Shown here in pieces: positions 44,493-52,557 of a DNA stretch of 64,000 bases. The DNA lies in the NCBI RefSeq assembly GCF_001905655.1, contig NZ_JMHT01000017.1, forward strand, positions 62,001 to 126,000, written 5' to 3'. The stretch comes from Mycobacterium sp. ST-F2 (GTDB taxonomy: Bacteria; Actinomycetota; Actinomycetes; Mycobacteriales; Mycobacteriaceae). Below the pieces are notes generated by a model, which saw only the letters and a program-made list of their open reading frames with translations, made no database searches and had not been told where the DNA came from. The position numbers were made by a program, and so were the translations under genes. Positions within the stretch are counted from its first letter, which is position 1. Every line of letters begins with the position of its first letter.

Positions 44493-47400
44493 TCAGAGGC
44501 GATCTGCAGCCAAAGCGTCGATGATCGATTCACGGTTCGCACCCGGCGTTCCGTGGGCATCACTGGCCTCGTAGGGCGCAGTGCGCGCGCCCGCATACTC
44601 GGGCGCAAGCACCTCCATCTGCTCCATCACCAGCTTGATCGCCGCCGGCTGCTTGTCCGGCGGGTACTTGTACTTGACCAGCAGACGCTTGATGGACGAT
44701 CGGAGTTTGGCCCGAACGTCGTCACGCACCGTCCAGTCGGTCTTGGTGTCGCGCTGCATCACCGCCACCAACTCGCGCGCGATCTGCGCCAGGACATCTT
44801 CTCCCTGGAACTCGACGGCGGATTCGTTCTGGGCGACGGCGTCGTAGAACGCCAGCTCGTCGTGCGACAACGGCGGTGAGAAGCGCTGTCCACGGTTCCC
44901 TTCAGCGGCGACCTCCCGCGCCATTTCGATCAGCTCGGCAATAACCTCAGCCGACGTCAGCTGCTGGTTGGTGTACCGCCGCATGAGCTCAGAAATGCGC
45001 TCGGAGAACGCCCGTTGACGCACCACGTTGCCCTTGGTGGATCGCGTCGCTTCTTCGGTGAGCACCGCGCGCAGCGCTTCGATCGCCAGATGCGGATTAG
45101 TCGCAGACTTGGCCTTGTTCTCGAAGTCAGCATCCAACTCGTCGAGGGACGGCTTCGGCAGACCGGCAGCCTGGTAGATATCGACAATCTCCCCAGATGC
45201 GGTCGAACCCGCAACAAGCGTCGACAGCATGCGTTTGATGTCTTCGGGAATCGGCTTACCCTCAGACTGCCGAAGCTGGGCATCGAACTTGGCCAGGTAG
45301 ATCCGCACCTCTTCGTAGAACCGGACGGTTTGGCGCAGCTTGTCCAGCGTCTCGCTGCCCGCGCAGAGTGCCCATGCCCGGGCTAGTTGGTTGGCCAGCA
45401 ACCGGTACCGCTCACGCAGTGTGGGTTCGCCGTCAGAAACTTGGTTGCCCGGCGTCGCTGGATCGCTGAGGTAGTTGGTCAGGGCGGTGGCGGCCTTCAT
45501 CCAACCGGTTGTCGAAGACGTAGCGGCGATCCGTCGCCAGTCGAATCCGGCACATAGCTCGTCGAGCTGGGCGATGAGTCGCTCGGTGAGTGCCACCGCT
45601 TCGTCGACGTTCTTGCCGACAGGTTTTTCCTTCTGGTCGTCGACGGTGTACTCGGCCAGAGCCGCGTTGAGGTTCTCGACGAGTGGGGCGTAGGCGACCA
45701 GCATCCCGTCCCGTTTTCCACGGAAAGTGCGGTTGACGCGGGCGAGTGTCTGCATCAGCAAGGCACCCTTCAACGGCCGATCCAGGTAGAGCGTATGTAG
45801 CGGCGGAGCGTCGAAGCCCGTAAGCATCATGTCCTTGACGATGACGAGCTGAAGTTCGTCATCGGGGTCCCGAAGGCGTTGCTGAATCGTCTTGTTCTGC
45901 GCCTCGCGCCGCACGTGCTTGGCCACAAGACCCTGGTCCTGCGCGGTACCCGAGTACACGACCTTGATGGCACCCTTGTCGATCGCATCGTCTGCCCACG
46001 ACGGTCGCAGTGCCACAATCTCTTCGTAGAGTCGGGCGCAGATCTCCCGTGTGGCGCCGACGATGAGCGCCTTGCCGGGACTCGAGATGAACTTTTGCAT
46101 CTCCGTAGATCGAACGTCCCAGTGCGCCAGGATGTCTGACGCGAGTGCAGCGAGCCGTTGCGGAGCGCCGTAGACCGCGTTGATGACCGCCACCGACTTC
46201 TCGATCTGCGCGCGTTCGACGTCATCGAGTCCGAGAGTCGCCTCATCAGCGGCTCGGTCGAGATCGTCCTCGGTGATGTCCTCGGCAAAGCCAACCTTGA
46301 TCAGTCGGGGCTCGAAGTAAACAGGAACCGTCGCACCGTCTTTCACTGCGCGAGTCAGGTCGTAGACGTCGATGTACTCGCCGAAGACATCCTTGGTGTT
46401 GCGATCCGAGAACGAAATCGGTGTGCCAGTGAACGCGATGTACACAGCATTCGGCAGTGCGTCGCGGATGTGGCGGGCGTATCCGTCAAGCTGGTCGTAG
46501 TGGCTGCGGTGCGCCTCGTCGACCATGACGACGATGTTGCGCCGGTCTGACAGCAGCGGGTGTTCGCTTCCGGCGTTCCGCTCGGCCTTGGTCAGGTCGA
46601 ATTTCTGCAAGGTGGTGAAGTAGATGCCGCCAGTCGTACGATTGCCGAGCTCGTCACGTAGTTCAGTACGTGAGGTGATTTTGACCGGCGATTCACGCAG
46701 CAGCTGAGAACGATTGAAGGTCTCGAACAGCTGGCTGTCGAGTTCTTTGCGGTCGGTAACGACGATGACGGTTGGGTTCTTCAGCTTCGGTTGCAGCGCG
46801 ACGAGGTGAGCGTAGAGCTCCATCTCCATGGACTTGCCGGAGCCCTGGGTATGCCAGACGACGCCGGCCTTCCCATTGCTCTCGAATGCCTGGACGGTTG
46901 TGCCGATGGCCTTAGTGACCGCGAAATACTGGTGCGGCTTGGCAATTCGCTTGGTCAACCCGTCCGCCTTGGAATCGAACGCGGTGAAATTGCGTAACAA
47001 CTGCAGGAAACGTTCGGGGTTGAACAACCCCTCGATCAGGTACTCCAGTTCGGTGCCGCCGTGTTCGTCGTCGAGGGCGGCGCCGGACTTGACCGGCTTG
47101 CCATCGTCGTCAACGTTCCATGGCGCGAAGTGTTCGAGCGCGGTGAACGGAGTCCCGTACCGAGCGGTGATGCCGTCGCTGATGACGTTGAACGCCGCGA
47201 AGCGGAAGGCCATCGGGAACTCACGCAGATACGTTTGAAACTGGCTGTGCGCCGCAGCCAGATCGGCATGCTTGGACCCGGCCTGCTTGAGTTCAAAGAA
47301 CACCAGCGGCAGCCCGTTGACGAACAGTACGACGTCGAAGCGGCGCTCGTGTTCGGCGGTGCGGACCGTAACCTGTTGCACCGCAAGCAGTTCATTGTCT

Positions 47401-47762
47401 TCAGGACGATGACCGACCAGCCGGATGGTCGGGTTCTGCTCCAAGCCGTCCGCGTCGATGTAACTGATGCCGCGGTAGCCGCCCACCAAATAGTCGTGCA
47501 GGCGGTGATTCTCCTGCATGGGGTCTTGTGATGCAGGCTGGGCAATCGCCGCAAGAGCCTGCTCCAAATACTCAAATGGGACACCCGGGTTCAGGGTCCG
47601 CATGCGCGCGAGCGTTCGACCCTTGAGTACCAGGTCATCCCAGGCATCGCGGCCATCGTCGGTTCCCGGCGCGATCTGAGCGCCCTTGAGCGGCAACCAT
47701 TCTTGCCGGCCGAGAGCCTCTAGCGCGAGTTGCTCCCAGTCCGCTTCGCTGAACATGCTCAT
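44493..47762 (-). CDS. hsdR: HsdR, type I restriction enzyme R subunit
   Basis: This 1089-residue ATP-dependent restriction subunit cleaves unmodified DNA after translocation. The N-terminal endonuclease has the PD-(D/E)xK residues Asp143 (RFDVVLF) and Glu157/Lys159 (VFFELKQ). The SF2 motor has QGSGKS (306-311), VDEAH (414-418), FTGTPIS and the GFDAPPLHTLYLDRPL region. A C-terminal helical domain binds the methylase. ATG overlaps the YhcG stop as ATGA. It is the last gene of a six-gene operon starting at 54434. No frameshift is seen. Confidence 0.95.
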   Translation of the reverse strand: MSMFSEADWEQLALEALGRQEWLPLKGAQIAPGTDDGRDAWDDLVLKGRTLARMRTLNPGVPFEYLEQALAAIAQPASQDPMQENHRLHDYLVGGYRGISYIDADGLEQNPTIRLVGHRPEDNELLAVQQVTVRTAEHERRFDVVLFVNGLPLVFFELKQAGSKHADLAAAHSQFQTYLREFPMAFRFAAFNVISDGITARYGTPFTALEHFAPWNVDDDGKPVKSGAALDDEHGGTELEYLIEGLFNPERFLQLLRNFTAFDSKADGLTKRIAKPHQYFAVTKAIGTTVQAFESNGKAGVVWHTQGSGKSMEMELYAHLVALQPKLKNPTVIVVTDRKELDSQLFETFNRSQLLRESPVKITSRTELRDELGNRTTGGIYFTTLQKFDLTKAERNAGSEHPLLSDRRNIVVMVDEAHRSHYDQLDGYARHIRDALPNAVYIAFTGTPISFSDRNTKDVFGEYIDVYDLTRAVKDGATVPVYFEPRLIKVGFAEDITEDDLDRAADEATLGLDDVERAQIEKSVAVINAVYGAPQRLAALASDILAHWDVRSTEMQKFISSPGKALIVGATREICARLYEEIVALRPSWADDAIDKGAIKVVYSGTAQDQGLVAKHVRREAQNKTIQQRLRDPDDELQLVIVKDMMLTGFDAPPLHTLYLDRPLKGALLMQTLARVNRTFRGKRDGMLVAYAPLVENLNAALAEYTVDDQKEKPVGKNVDEAVALTERLIAQLDELCAGFDWRRIAATSSTTGWMKAATALTNYLSDPATPGNQVSDGEPTLRERYRLLANQLARAWALCAGSETLDKLRQTVRFYEEVRIYLAKFDAQLRQSEGKPIPEDIKRMLSTLVAGSTASGEIVDIYQAAGLPKPSLDELDADFENKAKSATNPHLAIEALRAVLTEEATRSTKGNVVRQRAFSERISELMRRYTNQQLTSAEVIAELIEMAREVAAEGNRGQRFSPPLSHDELAFYDAVAQNESAVEFQGEDVLAQIARELVAVMQRDTKTDWTVRDDVRAKLRSSIKRLLVKYKYPPDKQPAAIKLVMEQMEVLAPEYAGARTAPYEASDAHGTPGANRESIIDALAADRL

Positions 47763-48811
47763 GGTTCTCCGTCCTCGGCCAGCTCGGCTTCGAGTTGTTC
47801 GATGCTCGGTAGGCCCGATTCCAGTTCGGCGGGCAGGCTTTCAGTGATCGCGGTCTTCCACTCGGCGACGCCGATCGGCATGGTGTAGCCCCGCAGGGCG
47901 TACTCGGCGACCACGTTGTTCTTCGTCTTGCACAGCAGCAAACCGATGGTGGGCTTGTCATCGCCATGCCTGAATTTGTCGTCGATCGCGGCCATGTAGG
48001 TGCCGAGTTGGCCGATGTAACCCGGCTCGAAGTCACCGACCTTCAACTCGATGACGACGTAGCACCGCAGCCGCAGATGGTAGAAGAGCAGATCCAGGTA
48101 AAAGTCCGCATCACCGACCTCAAGGTGCACCTGGCGCCCGACGAACGCGAATCCCTGACCAAGTTCGAGCAGGAACTTCTCGACGTGAGCGGTCAGCGCA
48201 TGTTCGAGGTCTCGTTCCCGGCGGATGTCGGCGTTGCCGACGAAGTCGAAGAGGTACGGGTCGCGCGTCGACTGCTGAGCCAAGTCGGAGTCTGCCGGTG
48301 GCAGGGTATTGGCGAAGTTGGAGATGGCCTTGCCAGCACGCCGGTGCAACTGTCCTTCGATGTGGTGCACCAGGACATTGCGGCTCCAGCCTTGGTCCAT
48401 GGCACGCTCGGCGTACCATAGCCGCACGTCAGCAGCGTCGAGCTTCTCCAGCAACGCGATGTGGTGGTACCACGGCAATCTTGCAAGCGGTGCTTGCAAG
48501 ATTGCGTTCTCCGACCAGACCGCGGCGAAGGTTCGCATGTATCTGAGGTTGCGGGGCGAGAACCCCTTGGCGCCCGGGAACCGGTCACGCAGGTCGGCCG
48601 CCAAGCGATCGACGACCCGGGCGCCCCAGCCCTCGAACTCCATACGCGCGACGATTTCGCTACCAACCTGCCAGTACGTGGCGACCAATTCTTGGTTGGC
48701 AGCGGCGATGGCACGCTGACGTCCAGCCTGGACGCGACCCGCAACCGCGTCGAGTAGTTCGGGGTACCAATCCGGGATTGGAGCCGGACGCCGATCGTCA
48801 CCCGGCGACAT
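47759..48811 (-). CDS. YhcG/DUF1016 family PD-(D/E)xK nuclease
   Basis: This 350-residue protein has an N-terminal DUF1016 domain (ELVATYWQVGSEIVARMEFEGW; FSPRNLRYMRTFAAVW; PWYHHIALLEKL). The C-terminal nuclease domain (QVHLEVGDADFYLDLLFYHL; YVVIELKVGDFEPGYIGQ) has Asp and ELK catalytic residues. Such proteins occur beside type I RM genes and are thought to process DNA ends or junctions; their role in restriction is not settled. The coding sequence overlaps both neighbours (14 bp with the nucleotidase, 4 bp with hsdR). Confidence 0.92.
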   Translation of the reverse strand: MSPGDDRRPAPIPDWYPELLDAVAGRVQAGRQRAIAAANQELVATYWQVGSEIVARMEFEGWGARVVDRLAADLRDRFPGAKGFSPRNLRYMRTFAAVWSENAILQAPLARLPWYHHIALLEKLDAADVRLWYAERAMDQGWSRNVLVHHIEGQLHRRAGKAISNFANTLPPADSDLAQQSTRDPYLFDFVGNADIRRERDLEHALTAHVEKFLLELGQGFAFVGRQVHLEVGDADFYLDLLFYHLRLRCYVVIELKVGDFEPGYIGQLGTYMAAIDDKFRHGDDKPTIGLLLCKTKNNVVAEYALRGYTMPIGVAEWKTAITESLPAELESGLPSIEQLEAELAEDGEP

Positions 48812-49802
48812 CAGCCAGCTCCGGTTCTAGTGCGCCGTGAGGTGGAAACGCGACATCTGTGTTCGCCACCGATTTCGCGATGTTGGCGACGCCGTACGGG
48901 ATATGTACGCCGGCGATGTACTCGACCGCGCCATCGAGGTGCACCTGTTGATCATCGAAGAAGATATGTGGGCGAAGAACTTTCAGGACTTTCGACTTAT
49001 CGATGCCGCCGAGGAAGAAGGCGTCGTTGACGTTGACACCCCACTCGCTCATGGAATGGACCGGCCGTTCGTGGGCGGGTGCGTTCCGTGCCGTGATCAA
49101 TGAGATCCGGAGCCGCGGCAAGTACGACGGGTCGCCGATCCTGCGCTCCTCTTCGAGGGTTTGAATACGGTTCAGATCCGCCAGCAGCGGCTGCAGTAGA
49201 CCGGGAGCAAGCGCCACACGACTGTTCTGGTCCTCATGCTCGAAGTACTCCTCGATTCCTTCAGCTTCCCGATACACCCGCTCCGAATGATCATCTGCTA
49301 GAACACCATCGAAGTCGAATGCCACGCGAAGCGTAGGGTCAGCATCGTCGTAGGTCGCGGACGAGGGCAGCACATGGCCCGCGGGGAATCCCGCCTTGAT
49401 AGCCGCATCGACATCGCCCCGATTTCCGGTGAGGAACAGTGACATTTCGAACGCCTCGATGTAGGCGTGGGGGGATTGGCCTTGCGTGAACACCGATCGG
49501 GTGATGCCCAAACCGTGAGCCCTGACCGACCGCATCACCCGCAACCCGGTCATCGGATCGTTGTGCGACAAGATGATTACTTCAACAAGTGGATTGCCGG
49601 GGCGGAGATCGTTGAGGTTCACCAGGCGTTGGATGAACGGGAACGCGACGCCAGGTTGCAGGGTTTCGTCGATCCGCTCGTCTTGGTAGACGCGGTACTT
49701 CGCTTCACCGTGCTGTTTGAAGTAGGCGTCTGACTCCGAGAGGTCAAAGAGTGCGCTGGAGGCGACTCCCACAACCAGGCGGTCATCGAGGTTGTACGGC
49801 AT
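48798..49802 (-). CDS. Cytosolic 5'-nucleotidase I (NT5C1-like) inside the RM operon
   Basis: This 334-residue protein has strong similarity to eukaryotic cN-I nucleotidases: VGVASSALFDLSESDAYF, PGVAFPFIQRLVNLND and VEVIILSHNDPMTGLRVM. The HAD motif is AFDFDGVLADD (Asp163, Asp165), and LRPHIFFDDQQVHLDGA lies near the end. The family dephosphorylates nucleoside 5'-monophosphates such as AMP. It begins directly after the hsdS stop (no gap) and overlaps the YhcG gene by 14 bp, so it is embedded in the RM operon. A role in nucleotide depletion or in recycling degraded phage DNA is inference. Confidence 0.9.
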   Translation of the reverse strand: MPYNLDDRLVVGVASSALFDLSESDAYFKQHGEAKYRVYQDERIDETLQPGVAFPFIQRLVNLNDLRPGNPLVEVIILSHNDPMTGLRVMRSVRAHGLGITRSVFTQGQSPHAYIEAFEMSLFLTGNRGDVDAAIKAGFPAGHVLPSSATYDDADPTLRVAFDFDGVLADDHSERVYREAEGIEEYFEHEDQNSRVALAPGLLQPLLADLNRIQTLEEERRIGDPSYLPRLRISLITARNAPAHERPVHSMSEWGVNVNDAFFLGGIDKSKVLKVLRPHIFFDDQQVHLDGAVEYIAGVHIPYGVANIAKSVANTDVAFPPHGALEPELADVAG

Positions 49803-50954
49803 CTAAACCATCTCCTCGACGATCGATTCTGCCGTTCGTACTGCGAGCTTTCCCGACATCAACAGTGGCAATAGTTGATCGCGCGTTCGTACCAACCTGT
49901 CATTCTCAATCCGAGTCGCCTCGAATATCGTTATCAGGCTGTTCTGCACTTCACCACAGCGTCGTTGATCACTAATTGACAATAGAGGCAACGTTAGTGA
50001 GCGGACGTCGCGAAGACTGACGTACGGCGCCATGTCGCTCTTATTCATCAGCGTCGCCGCCTGACGTTGCAGATCATCGCTCCGAAACCATCCACTTAGG
50101 TAGCCGGGGTCAACCTGGCAAGCATCTGTTACTCGAAAAAAACAGACCTGCGGGCTATAAACGACGGGTTCGACCGCGTCAGCGACGACAGCCACTCTCC
50201 CCACGGTTCCCTTGGTCGTGAGCACGATGTCGCCAGGCCGCGATGCTTTCGACCCGATCTGCCGTGAATAGTCGCTCGAGACATAGTCCCCGCCGCTCGG
50301 ATATAGATACGAATCCCGCACGTCGCCCGCCCGCAAGATCCGTAACCCGGGACGTCCGTGCTCAATCTTTTTCGTCCTGTAACCGTCACTGAACTCGATC
50401 GCCCTGATATCCGCCAACTCTCCGATAGTCAACATCCGTGACTCATTCGCCGCCACGGCCTCAAGAAAAAGAGTCCCAGCAAGATCTAGTAACGCTTGCG
50501 CGATTCTGTCGTTCACGGTGAGCTTGTCGTCAAGCGCAGCAAGTATGCTCGCGATCGACCTCTGAACCGTGACAGGCGGCCGCAGCACAGGAATGTTCTT
50601 CAGAAAGTTACGATTCAGGGACGGCTGAGCGCTACCGGAATTGAAGCCGGTAAAGTCGATCGTCTGCAACAATCGGAAAACCCACTGAGAGTCGTTTCCT
50701 TTGAAGTCCTTTACGAACAGACACGTATTCAGTGGCCAGTATGCACCTGCGACGTAAGTCGCAGTGCCGATTGCTGCGCCACTTCGTCCAATCGCGACAC
50801 CTGGGCCGTCATAGGCTGCGCGATCGTGTGTTCCAGTGATACCGAACGATCCGATAACAGGTACGTCCCCAGGATTCCTCTCGGAAGCGGGCAGATCGTG
50901 CCCACGTTGAAGTTCCACGACGTCCTCGAACTGCACTAACTGCCACTCATCCAT
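49803..50954 (-). CDS. hsdS: HsdS, type I RM specificity subunit
   Basis: This 383-residue protein has two target-recognition domains. TRD1 runs from MDEWQLVQFEDVVELQRG to NFLKNIPVLRPP, and TRD2 from MLTIGELADIRAIEFSDGYR to SLRDVRSLTLPL. Each is followed by a conserved helical spacer (SIASILAALDDKLTVNDRIA; RIENDRLVRTRDQLLPLL). It recognises a bipartite DNA site. ATG 50952-50954 overlaps the hsdM 3' end by 8 bp. Base composition in the TRDs is visibly more AT-rich than in neighbours, as expected for diversifying specificity genes. Confidence 0.93.
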   Translation of the reverse strand: MDEWQLVQFEDVVELQRGHDLPASERNPGDVPVIGSFGITGTHDRAAYDGPGVAIGRSGAAIGTATYVAGAYWPLNTCLFVKDFKGNDSQWVFRLLQTIDFTGFNSGSAQPSLNRNFLKNIPVLRPPVTVQRSIASILAALDDKLTVNDRIAQALLDLAGTLFLEAVAANESRMLTIGELADIRAIEFSDGYRTKKIEHGRPGLRILRAGDVRDSYLYPSGGDYVSSDYSRQIGSKASRPGDIVLTTKGTVGRVAVVADAVEPVVYSPQVCFFRVTDACQVDPGYLSGWFRSDDLQRQAATLMNKSDMAPYVSLRDVRSLTLPLLSISDQRRCGEVQNSLITIFEATRIENDRLVRTRDQLLPLLMSGKLAVRTAESIVEEMV

Positions 50955-52557
50955 CGAGCCGCTCCAACTGTTCCCGAACGACCTGCTCCAACCGAGCCGA
51001 CTCGTCAAACGCCGCAAGCAGTTCTGTCTTCAGTCGTGCGATCTTCTCTTCGATCGGCTCGCCATCGTCCTCGACTTCGGCAGCACCGACATACCGACCT
51101 GGCGTCAGCGCATAATCGGCGTCCTTGATCTCCGCCAACGTCGCCGACTTACAGAAGCCCGGAACATCTTCGTAGACAACACCCTTCGCCGCAGCCGAGG
51201 AAGATCCACGCCACGCATGGAAGGTGTCGCCAATCTTCACAATGTCGTCATTCGACAGCGCACGCTCGGCGCGGTCGACCATGTAGCCCATCTCTCGGGC
51301 ATCGATGAACAGCACTTGCCCGGTGCGATCGACAGACCCCTGTTTGCCCGCCGCCTTGTCCTTGGCAAAGAACCAGACGCAAACCGGAATACCGGTGCTG
51401 CGGAACAGTTGGGTTGGCAGTGCGATCATGCAGGACACCAGATCAGCTTCGACAATCTGGGCCCGAATCTGGCCTTCTCCGTTGGAGTTCGACGACATCG
51501 ACCCGTTGGCCATAACCACGCCGGCCTTACCGCCGGGTGCCAACTTGTACAGGATGTGCTGGATCCAGGCGTAGTTGGCGTTGTTGGCCGGCGGCACCCC
51601 GTACCGCCATCGAGGGTCTTCCTCGTTGCGCGACCAGTCCTTGATATTGAACGGCGGATTGGCCAGTACATAGTCCATCTGGGTCTCGGCGTGCTGATCA
51701 CGGGCGAAGGTATCGCCCCAGCGCGCGCCGAGGCCCTTGTTGTCGATGCCGTGGATAGCGAGGTTCATCTTCGCCATGCGCCAGGTCTCCTCAATGGACT
51801 CCTGGCCATACACCGCAATATCTTTCGGGTCGCCGTCGTGCTCGTAGATGAAGCGGTCGGTCTGCACGAACATGCCGCCCGAACCACAGCACGGGTCATA
51901 CACCCGGCCCTTCGACGGCTCTAAGACCTCGACCAGGACTCGCACCACGCTCGGCGGCGTGAAGAACTCTCCACCCCGTTTGCCTTCCGCGCGGGCGAAG
52001 TTCCCGAGGAAGTACTCGTACACCTCGCCCATCAGGTCGCGTGCGCGACCGTCGCCCTGACGACTGAACCGCGCGCTGTTGAACAGGTCGATCAGCTCGC
52101 CGAGTCTGCGCTGATCGATGTTGTCTTTGTTGTAGATGCGCGGGAGCGTGCCACCCAGCGTCGGGTTGGCCTTCATCACGGCGTCCATGGCCTCGTCGAT
52201 CAGCTGACCGATGGTCTTGGCGTCGCGGCCTTTCGCGTTCTCGGCAAGGAACGTCCACTGCGCGGTCGGTGGCACCACGAAGACGCCATAACCCTGGTAC
52301 TCCTCAGGGTCGTCGATCAGATCTTCGATCTGATCTGCTTCCATACCGTCGGCCACCAGCTCCGCCCGAATCGCCTCGCGCCGTTCGTCATACGCATCCG
52401 AGACGTACTTCAGGAACACCAGGCCCAGGATCACGTCTTTGTACTGGCTGGCGGACAGTGACCCACGGAGTTTGTCCGCGGCCTTCCACAGCGTGTCCTT
52501 GAGTTCCTTCATGGTCGACGGCGCCTGGGGCTCGTCGGCCTTCTTACGGGGTGGCAT
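50947..52557 (-). CDS. hsdM: HsdM, type I RM N6-adenine methyltransferase
   Basis: This 536-residue methylase protects host DNA by m6A. The HsdM N-terminal helical domain is near residues 15-160. The SAM motif is DPCCGSGGMF (221-230) and the catalytic motif ANPPFNI (300-303 NPPF). The C-terminal helical tail (KIARLKTELLAAFDESARLE) contacts HsdS. ATG 52555-52557 overlaps the upstream stop by one base (TGATG). All catalytic motifs are intact. Confidence 0.95.
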   Translation of the reverse strand: MPPRKKADEPQAPSTMKELKDTLWKAADKLRGSLSASQYKDVILGLVFLKYVSDAYDERREAIRAELVADGMEADQIEDLIDDPEEYQGYGVFVVPPTAQWTFLAENAKGRDAKTIGQLIDEAMDAVMKANPTLGGTLPRIYNKDNIDQRRLGELIDLFNSARFSRQGDGRARDLMGEVYEYFLGNFARAEGKRGGEFFTPPSVVRVLVEVLEPSKGRVYDPCCGSGGMFVQTDRFIYEHDGDPKDIAVYGQESIEETWRMAKMNLAIHGIDNKGLGARWGDTFARDQHAETQMDYVLANPPFNIKDWSRNEEDPRWRYGVPPANNANYAWIQHILYKLAPGGKAGVVMANGSMSSNSNGEGQIRAQIVEADLVSCMIALPTQLFRSTGIPVCVWFFAKDKAAGKQGSVDRTGQVLFIDAREMGYMVDRAERALSNDDIVKIGDTFHAWRGSSSAAAKGVVYEDVPGFCKSATLAEIKDADYALTPGRYVGAAEVEDDGEPIEEKIARLKTELLAAFDESARLEQVVREQLERLDG

